A stretch of DNA of 18,103 nt. It comes from Cylindrotheca closterium. Its lineage: Eukaryota > Bacillariophyta > Bacillariophyceae > Bacillariales > Bacillariaceae. A program made the position numbers and the translations under genes. The stretch lies in assembly GCA_933822405.4 (NCBI GenBank), contig CAKOGP040001793.1, positions 1 through 18,103 on the forward strand. Reading direction: 5' to 3'. Below, piece by piece: positions 1 through 9,797 of this stretch. Numbering within the stretch: the first letter of the stretch is position 1; every line of letters begins with the position of its first letter. The notes below the pieces were generated by a model. That model worked only from the letters and a program-made list of their open reading frames with translations, was not told the origin of the DNA and did no database searches.

Positions 1-33
1 ATCCATCCGTTTTAGCCATTAAGTAAATGACGT

Positions 34-72
34 GTTGAGCAATCAATAATGGCCATTATTGATTGACTCAAC
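34..72. repeat. Near-perfect palindrome, possible regulatory element
   Basis: Positions 40-65 form a perfect 26-bp palindrome centred on GGCC (51-54). It extends outward by six more pairs (GTTGAG at 34-39 with CTCAAC at 67-72) across a single unpaired A at 66. The half-site AATCAATAATG recurs at 85-95. It could be a dimeric homeodomain or bZIP-type binding site, or the end of a small mobile element. A TGACGTG (bZIP-like ACGT core) lies just upstream at 28-34. The function is inferred; the palindrome is read directly. Confidence 0.75.
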
Positions 73-84
73 CTATCTTGAATC

Positions 85-103
85 AATCAATAATGCGCAT
101 TAT
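85..103. repeat. Second copy of the palindromic motif
   Basis: Positions 85-103 match 41-59 at 17 of 19 bases. The two differences fall in the centre (GGCC becomes GCGC), so the palindrome is kept: 90-103 is a perfect 14-bp palindrome. Keeping symmetry despite central change suggests a binding site rather than chance. Confidence 0.6.
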
Positions 104-659
104 CGCACGCTCAATTATTGTCCTCAGCTATCGTGGACTGTCGCGATCTATCCCGCCTAAAAATAATACTGCCAAAAAGGCAATAGTAACAGTGCGTTTG
201 ACACAGATGACTCGAAATTTATATGTATTTTGAGCAACGGTACCGTATTTATGTTACTTTCGTAACATTCCACATATATAATGTACATGTACTGTGAACC
301 GCAGGAGAAATAGGAGAGCGGAGCGACCCACCTTTTCGACATGCAGCTGTGTCCCAGCTGACATTGGACCAATCAAACCCAAAAAGAATATTTCCCGCGA
401 CCATCAACTTCACTTTCGTCAGCAACCATCTAATCGCAGAGCGCAGACAAGCTCGACGAATTACAATCGACTAGTTTGTGTGGTTTTCGTCTACGAGAGT
501 GGCGCGTACCTTTTGTACTGTTCCAAACAGACATGCGACTTTCGATGATTGACGACCCACAAACCAACAAACGTCAACATATGTATAATAAGTGAATTCG
601 AACGTTGAAAGCGAAAGAAGAAGAAAAGATTCGAGCCAAGAATCATTAGAACAGAAAAG
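104..659. other. Upstream region of the 743 gene
   Basis: No convincing coding region on either strand. It holds short perfect palindromes (ACGGTACCGT at 237-246, GTACATGTAC at 283-292) and AT-rich stretches. It is presumably promoter and 5' UTR of the gene at 743. No clear TATA box or initiator could be assigned. Confidence 0.4.
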
Positions 660-734
660 GTATGCAATCGAGTAGATAACGATCTTTTTGTGTTTCTCGC
701 TCTATCTCACCTGCTCTCGCTTTATGTTCCAAAG
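660..734 (+). other. Probable 5'-UTR intron
   Basis: A donor-like AAAAG|GTATGC at 660 and an acceptor-like TTCCAAAG ending at 734 bound a 75-nt, pyrimidine-rich segment just before the ATG at 743. Its size matches the confirmed-looking introns elsewhere in the window (77-159 nt). Only the splice-site pattern supports it, so an unspliced leader is possible. Confidence 0.4.
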
Positions 735-742
735 GACCGAAC

Positions 743-1597
743 ATGAATGAACAATTCACTGTCGCACAAAGCAAAAAGAATCACCATGATGTTGTTGGCA
801 AGAATTTTTCTTGTCCGAGCAATCAAATGGCAATGGTCAACATTCTAGGGCCTCAAGAGAGCAATTTTATCAACGAGTCTCGTCAAGGAATGATAATGCC
901 ATCTCACGTTGTCTCATTACGCTCTACAACAAAACAACCAAAAGGCAACCAGAACGCTGCACATTCTTCAGAACCTCAACAATGGGTGGACTCGCACGAC
1001 TTGTTTGTCGTTGGCCGTCAAGAATACCGCCACCAGATTTCATCCAATCAGCATGCTCCATCTCGAAGTGCTGCAAATTCGAATGTCACTTTTTGCGATG
1101 CAAAAGGACAGGATTCCCACAGTTTGAAGCAACCTTATTTTGCTAGCCATTGGAGCAACTTGCCAGGCATGAACGACCAAACGAGTTCTCACATTAGGCC
1201 AAGAATGATATCAGATTCGGAGCAAGAGTCTCAGACGGAAACGAAGCATCACTATGATCTGATCAGCAACAGCAGAACTATGTCCCTCACTTCTGCGTTG
1301 CGTTCGCAAGCGATTGCCATTCAGCCCAGTGCGACATGCCATCCAACAGACTTAGAAGAGCAAAACACCCAGCAATCTGAAATGATTTACGATCAAGCTA
1401 CCTGGCGGATGTATAATCGAATTGTGGACCACCGAAAGAATCAAATTCAAGGAGACGACGCTCAGCAGGCTCATGCGACTTCGGACAACTTGCAACGGTC
1501 ACTACAAGTGCTCAACAACCTCAATTTTGACGTCAGCGACAATGATGGCTCTATTTATCTAGCAGATGATGGAGAAATCTTTGAACTCGACATGTAG
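743..1597 (+). CDS. Hypothetical polar protein with acidic C-terminus (284 aa)
   Basis: A single open frame runs from the ATG at 743 to TAG at 1595-1597. The protein is rich in Ser, Gln, Asn and His with few hydrophobic runs, so it is probably mostly disordered and soluble. No signal peptide or membrane segment is visible. Two parts look less random: a compact segment with T220-W-R-M-Y-N-R-I227 followed by basic residues, and an acidic end (about 262-284) alternating Asp/Glu with bulky hydrophobics and finishing F-E-L-D-M. That pattern resembles a short interaction or activation segment, which is inference. I associate a W-x-M-Y-x-R-I motif with small diatom-specific proteins but cannot confirm it. 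A probable 5'-UTR intron precedes the start, and an AATAAA follows the stop. It is convergent with the membrane-protein gene. Function unknown. Confidence 0.65.
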   Translation: MNEQFTVAQSKKNHHDVVGKNFSCPSNQMAMVNILGPQESNFINESRQGMIMPSHVVSLRSTTKQPKGNQNAAHSSEPQQWVDSHDLFVVGRQEYRHQISSNQHAPSRSAANSNVTFCDAKGQDSHSLKQPYFASHWSNLPGMNDQTSSHIRPRMISDSEQESQTETKHHYDLISNSRTMSLTSALRSQAIAIQPSATCHPTDLEEQNTQQSEMIYDQATWRMYNRIVDHRKNQIQGDDAQQAHATSDNLQRSLQVLNNLNFDVSDNDGSIYLADDGEIFELDM

Positions 1598-2187
1598 TAA
1601 ACAAGCTATCGAGATTATTTCCGTGATGCCATGCTGGCAAACTAGGATACACGCAAGCTACACAGCTCCTAGATTTTGATACTTTTGATCCATTGTTTTC
1701 AAGGAATATGAAATGAACAATAAAATAACAATAGAATATACCGCCCCAAACAATCTTTTGAATGCACCATGATTACTACTGGTACGATCGACCACCACTC
1801 TGTCAGTACATGTTTCAGAAATTGCATAATATCACCAGGTCTATCAAGGGTCCTTAATCTTCATATTATACTATCTACCCCTACAACCCTACCTATCAAT
1901 ATTTTCAAGACAACAGTTCTCATCTTTACTCGTGTCTTTCTTCTCTCAGCCACTCACAGAAGACAGCTGGAGAAAAAATCGAAAGTTCTGTCATTCATTC
2001 GCTCGTCCGTCATTTTCAACTTATTGGCATGCGGTGGGACCACTTTTGATCAAGTCGACCACCTGCGAAAACAACGCGAATAAAACAATTATAATAATAA
2101 ATTCCCTTGCGTCATCATCCATCATCATCTAGTTGTGCAATGAATCTATGAATTTAACGTTCTAATAAGTATTTGCACCAATTGCAT
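1598..2187. other. Convergent intergenic region
   Basis: This 590-bp spacer lies between two genes that point toward each other, so it should contain both 3' UTRs. AATAAA occurs on the plus strand at 1719-1724, about 120 nt after the stop of the left gene, and again at 2079-2084. A short ATC/CAT-rich simple repeat lies near 2110-2130. Small open frames here show no recognisable features. Confidence 0.5.
1719..1724 (+). terminator. Candidate polyadenylation signal
   Basis: An exact AATAAA in an AT-rich context 122 nt downstream of the TAG at 1595-1597. It is a plausible cleavage signal for the hypothetical protein gene. Stramenopiles do not strictly require this hexamer, so support is modest. 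Confidence 0.35.
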
Positions 2188-5100
2188 CTAGTATCGTCGT
2201 CTAGAGGTGAATCGGTCGTTCTTGGGTGGAGATATTGGCGTCTCTTCCTGCCTCTGTTGTCGTTGGTGGTGATCGGATTCATCGTCGTCATCCAAACTCA
2301 ATCTGGTCCGAGATTGGTGTCTTGCCCGTTTCCGCTGTCGAGTATTCGAGTCGTTGGATGTGTAATGATATGGAGACAATCTTAGTCTCGTTGGCTGGAC
2401 GTTGCTATTCATGGACAAGACGGATCCTTGAGCTCGATTCGGTGTCAAAGGTTGGATTTCATCCTCGTCGTATTCATTTCTGGTACGAGACAAAAACTGA
2501 ATGGCTTTCTTGGGAGCAGTTGGTGTCTTGACTCGTTTCAATTCTCGTGGGGAAGTATCGTATACCAAATCAGACACCGGAGAGATCATCTTCCAGACTC
2601 GATCAAAACCTTGGTGAGTACTCAATGATCTGGTGGTGGAAGCAGCAGACTCTCGTCCCTTCCGCTCGTGTGAAGACCGACCGGGCGCTTCATGGCGGCC
2701 TTGCTTCTCAAACACCTCTTCCAACTCTCGTTCAAAACTATCATTGATGGAATGGATGAGCTTGGATGATTGGAGAGGAACGACTTGTGATTCTCTAACA
2801 TTTGTGTCGTTAGTGGGAGATATGAAGAGACTTTCTTCGTCGATTGAGTCATCTGGTCCATGATCCTCTTCATCACCTCCCAACAATGGTTTCAATTTCT
2901 TAACCTTTTCGAAAGTCCGGTGTACGACCGATGATGCGAACGAAGATGCCCTGGACGAAAGAGACGAGAGAACGCTTGCATCGTCCGCACTGCCAGATCG
3001 ATTCATTGGAGACAAACCAATGGCCGATACATTGTCACTCACGGTCGATCCAAAGTCCCGCACATTTTGAATTCCATGCCGGGCCATAACCTTCGTCTCG
3101 ACAAAAAAGGACACAAGAGCGCTCTTGTCATCCTCCAAATCAGCATTCGCTTCTGATTCTTCATCGGAGCAAGATTCATACGACGAAGCTTCATCTTCGC
3201 CAGCCTCTTCGCCATTTGCAGTTGGATCTTCCATGACGGGTGCAATCTCGGTTCCTGTTTCGCCATTATCCACATATTCGAAAGTAAAGACGCCTCCACG
3301 AGCAGAATCGGGCGAGGATCCCTCGGTGTCAAAGGTCGGTTTCGATTCAATGAATTGTGACCCAAGATCGAACTCCACATGATTAATTTGCGATTTGAGC
3401 TTGACTCCTTGTGCCTTCCACTTGCCAACTTCGTCACCATAGTATTCCTTCATGAATTCCTTGTACTCTTCGAACTCCTTTTCTACTACTCGCTTCGGTT
3501 TCTTGTCTCGTTTCCTTCCCCTCTTGATGGAATTGAATAGAGCTGCTCGCAATGACAACATCGTGAAACAGCATAGCAAAAGGGAAAAGGAACAAGCCCA
3601 TATCGATGTCGCTCCCTTGACGGACTCGTTACAAATGGCTCCGTTGGTGACTCGCCGAATGATTGGGCTGACACGACTGCAACTAATCAGATCCACATAG
3701 GCATCCATTTGATCTTGCAAGTCGTGGAATAATCCATCCAACGATCCAATGGTCGCTGGAAGGAAAGAGACGTCAGCTCCACACTCGGCACTGAGACTAT
3801 CAATCAAGAAAGTTTCATTCTGGGCATCGATGAGTGCATTGCTGAGATGGGTCAGCTGGGAGACACCGTCGCCAATTCGAGCTCCGAACTCTTCCAAAAA
3901 GTCAAGAGGATGCTCAGTCAAACAACCCTGAAAGCAACACAAGGGAAACGTCGGTCAGAATCAGGTTTTCCTAGGAGAAGATTAGATGTGTTGGCATTAC
4001 TTACCCCAGAATAATATTTGAAACTGTCATACACAAGTTCCATTGAGTCATCGGGGCCAATTGAAGCATCCAGAGATCCATGTTCATAACTCAGAATAGC
4101 ATCGTAAAAGGTTCCTTGCGGCGATCCTTCCTCACCGCCACTGCAAAAGTCGGCATTAAAAAGAGCAGCAATTCCACTGACAGCTGTAATCGCCATGAGA
4201 ATCGTTGTCAATACAAAGAATACTGGAAGTATCAGCCAGGTTGTGTATGCTCGTGTTGGAGGATGTATGATATTGTTGCGTGAACACACTTGACATATCA
4301 AAACCATCAACAGGTTGATCACATTGAGCACCATCAGGAAGAACTTGAACATCCAATCATTGTCCATGACCCTGTTGAGGGAACCTTCGATATCACTTGC
4401 AATTTCCGTAATGGTTTGGAATCCAGCAATATCATTGGGAACGTATCGAGCATACTCGTCTTCCAAATGAATCGCAAAGCTTTGAACTTGAACAAATGAT
4501 TCCTTTAGAAGCGCGAGCGACGAGTTTCTCTGATTTGGACACCACTCATCAAAGACAGTACTTTCTTTGGGTGTAGATAGATCCAATGCTTGTTGCACAA
4601 ATTCGTGTTGTCGAATATTTCTTTCAGTTTGTTTCAGTCTTTCAATAATATTTTGACCGTTGAACGACCACGATTCTACATCATCTAAAGTTTCCTTGAC
4701 ATCTTTCATTGCGGTATCCATGTGCCCCCATCCCACTTTTACGAGTATCAAGGTTAGGGTTGGAATCGCCAATCCAACCACCAAAAACATTGCTTGAACT
4801 CTCCAATTTCGAACAATATGCTGCCGTCGAGTCTTCCTGGAAACGCCCCGTTTGGCTAGCTTTCGAATGTCTACAACTTGCCCACCTGCCGCACAACCAA
4901 CTTTATGCGCTCCATAAAGATATTTGAATGCCAGCAGAAGCAAAGCCCACAAGACAAACGGAATCAGCGTGAAGAGTGTAAACTGCTTGAGACCACTTGC
5001 ATATTCCATGGGATCTTCTGGATTTGTAGAAGCGATAATACCCAAGCGGTTTGAATGACCAAATCGTGGTGCTTCGTGCATGTACGATATCAATGTATTC

Positions 5101-5290
5101 TGAAAAGATTGAGAAAGAATGAAATCGTGAATTCAGTGGTTTTGCAAGATTGGGCGGAACAAGAAGCGAAACACAAACATACTGGCATGGAATTGGAGCC
5201 CCCTACATTCTCATCACTCTCATCCGGCGAAGCCAGATCCACTAGCTTGGCAAGGATACGATTGTTTTCAGGTATCAGATGATGCGACAT
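2188..5290 (-). CDS. Five-helix membrane protein, Tweety-like topology (980 aa, 3 exons)
   Basis: Exons on the minus strand: 5290-5183, 5099-4005 and 3927-2188. Intron 1 (5182-5100) has GTATGT...TTTTCAG and intron 2 (4004-3928, 77 nt) has GTAAGT...TTTCAG. Both are phase 0, and reading through either breaks the frame. Predicted membrane segments lie near residues 76-96, 138-158, 285-308, 321-347 and 507-530. This gives a helix pair, a loop of about 125 residues, a second pair, a loop of about 160 residues containing Cys355, 403, 450, 484 and 500, then a last helix. Possible N-glycosylation sites fall in the loops (near 228, 438, 501). After helix 5 comes a basic stretch (KRGRKRDKKPKR), then about 430 acidic, Ser-rich, probably disordered cytoplasmic residues. 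The order of helices and loops, and an L-x-x-x-x-H-E-A-P-R-F segment before helix 1, recall Tweety proteins (ion- or lipid-associated membrane proteins); prominin is the alternative. Family assignment is inference from topology. The ATG at 5290 is the first that gives an open first exon. Confidence 0.8.
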
Positions 5291-6648
5291 GTGTGGCGTG
5301 TGTATGTGTCAACTTGTGTGTATTTGTCTTGGTTGTTGGCTTGGTTTATCCTATAGTGTCGAGTGTTGGTTGGATGACGGATTGATAGACACAATCGAAT
5401 GTAGAGAAAGGTGATAGGTATGGTCGGTAGTCAAAAGAATTCGACGATTGTAATGGTTTTAATGATTGTAATAATTGAAATAATGTCGTGTGTCTTGGGC
5501 GGATGGATGTGTGGTCTTCTGGTAGGCAATCGTTGATATTGGTATTTTCCGTCGTTTTCTCTTTTGATTTCGTAGGATTGATTCCAGAATTCAAATTCAA
5601 CCATGTGGAACCGCTTTGACTGGGCTCGCGCGATATTTTAGTTTGAAAACTACCACGTTCCCAAAATTGAAAATACCGTTTCATGCTTCAATATACGTGT
5701 TCTCGCACGACTGAAGAATATAGATCGCATCATCACTATACGGGTACCGGTACAGTACTGTATATCTCATGATTATCGAAAGCATTTTCAACAGCTCAAG
5801 CTAGGTCCAAGACAAACATAGCATCATGCACAATTGTAAGTTTCATCGCTGTTGTTTGGCAGCGTTGTTCCATTTCTATCTTGACACAAGCCGCAATCAC
5901 AAGCATGCAGAGTCTAATCATTGTTGTTTCTGATTCTTACAGTGAAAACATCAATGGAAGTTCAGCAGCTACAGGTTTCAAATTCTATCATCTCAGAACG
6001 GGCCACGCTTCGGACAGGGTGTTTGGAATTCGAGTTTCCTTTCTTCTGTCTATTGTGGGCCTTGACTCGACACATGCATGTCCAAAGAACTCCGAAATAG
6101 TTTTCAACAATCAACCAGCACTTAGCATCTGAAATCCTACATGGACTGTAATCTACGCGTGCTGGGACGACGGAGGAGTTAATTGACCCCGCATCCGTAC
6201 CAACGCCAGCACCCGTCCCTTTTGTCCCAAAAAATTCATTGACTACGAGCCTCGAAGTCAAAGGTCAAGAAATTGTTCGCCAGCTATACTAATACATACG
6301 TGTACATATTTTATAGGTCCAATCGGAATATTTGAGGAAGATAAATTGATCACAAAATGCATTTAATGGTTGTCTCTATCATGATCCTATCCTATCATCT
6401 ACTATTTGCTTCTCTCATCTCCTAGGTACCGGTAATAGGTACGATACACCAAAGTCATGCATGGTCTACATCGTCCGTGATTATCGTCCGAACTATGATA
6501 TTATATTATCTTTTGGCGAACATTTGTCATGTAGACATTATTATAACATATGCACCGCAACATAAATTTTTACGGTGCTGCCTACATCGTCACTATCAGT
6601 ACAGAAACATCTTGTTGGCGACCCTCCATCTGTGTCATCCATTGGATT
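5291..6648. promoter_or_regulatory. Divergent promoter region
   Basis: This 1.36-kb spacer separates two genes transcribed away from each other, so it should hold both promoters and 5' UTRs. Overlapping perfect palindromes GTACCGGTAC (5744-5753) and TACAGTACTGTA (5751-5762) occur in it, and a second GGTACCGGTA lies at 6425-6434. A 112-codon minus-strand frame (5684-5346) lies in the leader region of the membrane-protein gene but looks like chance or an upstream ORF. No other gene is supported. Confidence 0.5.
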
Positions 6649-8188
6649 ATGCGTTTTTCTTCATCAATCAATTCTCTTTCGACGTGCGCTGCAATGATAT
6701 GGTCCCTTCGTCTAGTCTCAGTAATTTGCGCTGAACAATCATCTGCATCCAGTCATTCTACAATAAGAAGTCAAGGCAAATATCTTCAAGAGGCTGATGA
6801 CCCAGGCAAAGTACACGTATTTATTCTTGCTGGTCAGAGCAATATGGAGGGACATGGTGAAATTGATAAGCGAGATGACAATGGGTTGCTCATGAATGGG
6901 ACACTTTTGTATCAGCTTCATGATCCGCGAACTCGAGACGAATTTCAAGTTTTGTGGGACACTTCACGAAACACTTGGAAATCTTTGCCGAACGTCCAGA
7001 TTTGGTTTCAAGAGGCAATGTACGAGGCGGGAGTCAACGGAACGAACATTCCTGGAATCAATGGACAAGATTATTCTGCTGGTGATCTAACCGTTGGATA
7101 CGGTGAAGGAGGATCAGCAAGATCCGAGTTCTTTGGGCCTGAGCTTGGATTCGGATTCCATTTGGATTTGCCACCTGGATCATCGACGAGGGATAAGATA
7201 TTGCTCGTCAAGACCGCTTGGGGTGGTAAGTCTACTGATCTTGGGAGAGCCGATCGCATGGTCACACCTAGTGCGATTACTTCATGCTACATTGATTTAT
7301 TTTTGCCAATGAATGTCGTTTCAGCCCGACTTTGTTCTCACCTGTCACTGCACTTTCATTCGTTATACTGCTGTACCCGCATAGGCAAGGATTTAGCACA
7401 AGACTTTCGGCCACCATCATCAGCGCAAGAGTTTGATCCATTCTGCTTGCTTCCTGAATGCGACCCATTCTCTGTCGGTCACTACTACAATGTCATGCTG
7501 CAGGATGTCAACAAGCTTCTCAAGCCGGGCGTCCTGGGGACGATCTTTCCCCAATACACTAATATGACAGTCGATGTGGCTGGATTTGTATGGTTTCAAG
7601 GATGGAACGATGGTAAGTTGCAATTCTGACTATAATGATTGGTGAAAGTGTCTTGGAATGATGCTGACAGATGGATCCCTTTGTTTCGATATTGTTTTGT
7701 TCAACCCAGGTTGCAGCGTAAACTACACCGCCGCCTATGAAACTAATCTTGTGCATCTGATTCAAGATATGCGGTATGCTTTGAGAAAGCCCAAACTTCC
7801 AGTATTGGTTGGAGTTTCTGGATTTGAGGGATGGCGAGACAATGGGCAAGGTCGAAAACCTACCAATTGCTGGGATGGACCAAACATCATTGACAGGATA
7901 CATTGTGATTGTAGTGGATTTGACCGAGAGTGTCGAAGGATAGATATTATGTTGTCCCAAATTGAAGCTGCCAACCTGACAAAGCATCCAGAATTGGGTT
8001 GTTGTGTTGAATCCATTGAAACCCGCGACTTTTTTCGCGCTGCAGAATTATCGCCGATGGACCAAGGCTATCACTTTAATCACAACGCTGAAACACATTT
8101 TTTGATTGGAAAGGCAATGGCCAGAGGAATGAACCGGCTGCAAGCGGCAAGCACCGATGATTCTGGAATGCCAGCCCAGTCCCTATGA
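6649..8188 (+). CDS. SASA-domain (sialate O-acetylesterase-like) carbohydrate esterase, 3 exons, 427 aa
   Basis: Exons 6649-7225, 7385-7612 and 7710-8188. Introns 7226-7384 (GTAAGT...GCATAG, 159 nt) and 7613-7709 (GTAAGT...ACCCAG, 97 nt) are both phase 1. Joining them restores family blocks: WGGK at 191-194 running into DLAQDFRPPS, and FQGWND at 263-268 running into a GC...TAAYE segment. The nucleophile block is G62-Q-S64-N-M with Ser64 as the predicted catalytic residue. The C-terminal block G-Y-H390-F-N-H393-N supplies the catalytic His, with Asp386 just before it. Known members remove acetyl groups from sialic acid or xylan; the substrate here is unknown. The first 28 residues, ending near VSVICA, look like a signal peptide, so secretion or ER entry is likely. 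ATG 6649 is preferred; ATG 6694 (M-I-W-S-L) would give a shorter signal, and the frame is also open back to 6550. It shares a divergent promoter region with the membrane-protein gene. Confidence 0.88.
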
Positions 8189-8882
8189 TATTGCAGATGA
8201 GCAAGTGAATCAATCATTTGAATCATATTAACAGCTCTGGCTGTAAAATCTTTAGTAAAGCGATTGAAATCCCAAGCATAGACCATCTGATTCCGGCTGC
8301 CAGCACCACAACGTGTCACAATAAGATTGGCAATGGTGCTTTGGTAAAAGATGATCTCTAAAAACTGCCCCAAGTCCGTTTCATGGATTGTAATACTACA
8401 GAGGAATGAGAGTGCCTGTATATATGTTGACGGAGGAAGACTATAAACACGTGCTGAGCAACGCAGCTGTTGATAATAAACGTAACGTTTTTCGGTCAGT
8501 CGCATGTGTGGGTTTTTGGGACGATCTGCAGGCAGCTAGACAATTTGAGATACCGACGATTAGCTAATCACTTTGCAGTTCTACCAACAAAGCTCATCTA
8601 CACCCGCTGACAATAGTTCTGTCACTTCTAGCAAGACTGTTGATCTTTCTGGCGAAAATCCTGAGGAAACTGAGTCAACAGTGGATGAACATGTTGCCGC
8701 AGCTCTTCCTCCCGTTGTAATGATATTGCCTCTGTGGCTCTCTTCCACCCGGAAATCTTTAGTTCCTCCCGCTCAAGCGTCGCTATTGCCTTTGCATCTC
8801 CTTCCAGCGCAGCATCAACAGATTCGCTACCAGCAGTAACTTTCAATCTTCAACATACCAGTCAGCACAATTGTCTTCCAGC
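8189..8882. other. Unassigned, possibly decayed sequence
   Basis: No intact gene is supported. Plus-strand frames at 8573-8710 (acidic, Ser/Thr-rich) and 8734-8840 (Ser/Ala-rich) look mildly protein-like but are in different frames. Minus-strand frames at 8505-8080 and 8846-8628 are also open. The stretch directly precedes the glutathione peroxidase relic and may include its former leader, or debris of another gene. Confidence 0.35.
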
Positions 8883-9456
8883 ATGTCAGCGTCATCATTC
8901 TACGATCTTTCCGGCACAAAGAGTGACGAAAAAAAAAACTGACCTCTCCATAGGAGATTTCAAGGGCAAGGTTATTGTGTATGTCACAAACGTAGCCCGC
9001 AGTAAATGAGGCGCAAGCCGCCGCGAGTACACCCAATTTCGGAAACTTGGGGAACGGTGGGGTGATGACTTGGCGATCATATGGCGTTCCCAATAAGTAT
9101 GGAGTTTGGCGCTTAAGAATTTCCAGGCAACGAAGGAGTTCAGAAATTTGCCACCGAACAAGAATTCCTTGCGGTATTCTCATGAACCTTGGAAAAGTCA
9201 ATGGACCTGAAGCATCTGATATCTGGAAGTGCATGAAGAGTGAGAGAGGAGCCCCAGATCCCACTTGGAACTTCAACGGCAAGTTTTTGGTCTCCAAAGA
9301 CGGAAAAGGTAAGCAACTATTTATATGTTGAATTGGACTCAGCAATAAGTATCACTGTTTCGATTATTTCAAGATGATGCAAACAGATTGTTTTCTGGTG
9401 ACGACAGAGTTTCTGTTCCAAGCAATCTAGAGAATGGTATTGCATCTTTGATGTAA
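8883..9456 (+). pseudogene. Glutathione peroxidase pseudogene
   Basis: Glutathione peroxidase reduces hydroperoxides with thiols. Family-like segments appear in order but in three frames: MSASSFYDLSG from ATG 8883; GDFKGKVIVYVTNVA before position 9007; REYTQF after it; FGA-stop-EFPGN near 9105-9131; then KVNGPEASDIW, PDPTWNFNGKFLVSKDGK and VSVPSNLENGIASLM, ending at TAA 9454-9456. Lesions seen: an extra base in the A10 run at 8929-8938; a 1-nt loss near 9082; TAA at 9114-9116 where Gln is expected; a 1-nt loss near 9165. The codon at the redox-active Cys/Sec position is TGA (9007-9009). The FPCNQ block is also altered. An intron remains at 9309-9409 (GTAAGC...CAGAG, phase 1), so this is a duplicated copy and not a retroprocessed one. 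The number of lesions makes a sequencing error unlikely but not impossible. Confidence is high for the family and good for the pseudogene status. Confidence 0.88.
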
Positions 9457-9797
9457 AAGGCCAAGCATGTTGAATTTGTAGAAAATTTGATGGTTGCCAA
9501 TAATGACGGAGCGACAAAAGACTTCTGAATAGACCACAATACGTGTCCAATGGCAACCATTAGATAATACTATAAGCAACAACTACATCATACCTTATTC
9601 TTGTCCATCATAATTCAAGATCAGAGTGGGCCATTCACCAACGGTCTTGCTCTAGTTCTCTTTTTATTGATGATTAAAATCTACATTATTCCGATAGCCT
9701 GATACATGCTGTACCGAGCCAGATCGCCGAATGCAGGGCTTCCACCTACTATTTGAGCATCTGCAATTCCATTGCTTATTTAAAGATTGCTCGTTCC
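9457..9797. other. Short spacer with a 10-bp inverted repeat
   Basis: No gene seen. ATGGTTGCCA at 9490-9499 pairs perfectly with TGGCAACCAT at 9551-9560 across a 51-nt loop, just after the peroxidase relic. The spacer is convergent, so both 3' ends should lie in it. Confidence 0.4.

Noticed and set aside
5346..5684. 112-codon minus-strand frame upstream of the Tweety-like gene
   Set aside because: Polar, no recognisable features, ends before the gene start; more likely leader sequence or chance.
5962..6261. 99-codon minus-strand frame in the divergent promoter region
   Set aside because: No family features and no splice context linking it to a neighbouring gene.
6550..6648. Upstream ATG at 6550 as the esterase start
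   Set aside because: The frame is open, but it would place 33 additional residues before a good signal-peptide-like start at 6649; treated as 5' UTR.
8827..9345. 172-codon open frame on the minus strand
   Set aside because: It lies antisense to the glutathione peroxidase relic, whose plus-strand similarity is clear in ordered blocks; the antisense product shows no recognisable features.
9490..9560. Possible SECIS element after the peroxidase relic
   Set aside because: A 10-bp stem (9490-9499 with 9551-9560) and an ATGA at 9503 are present. However, the matching TGA lies about 20 nt from the right arm and only about five weak pairs could form the upper stem, so the SECIS geometry is not met.
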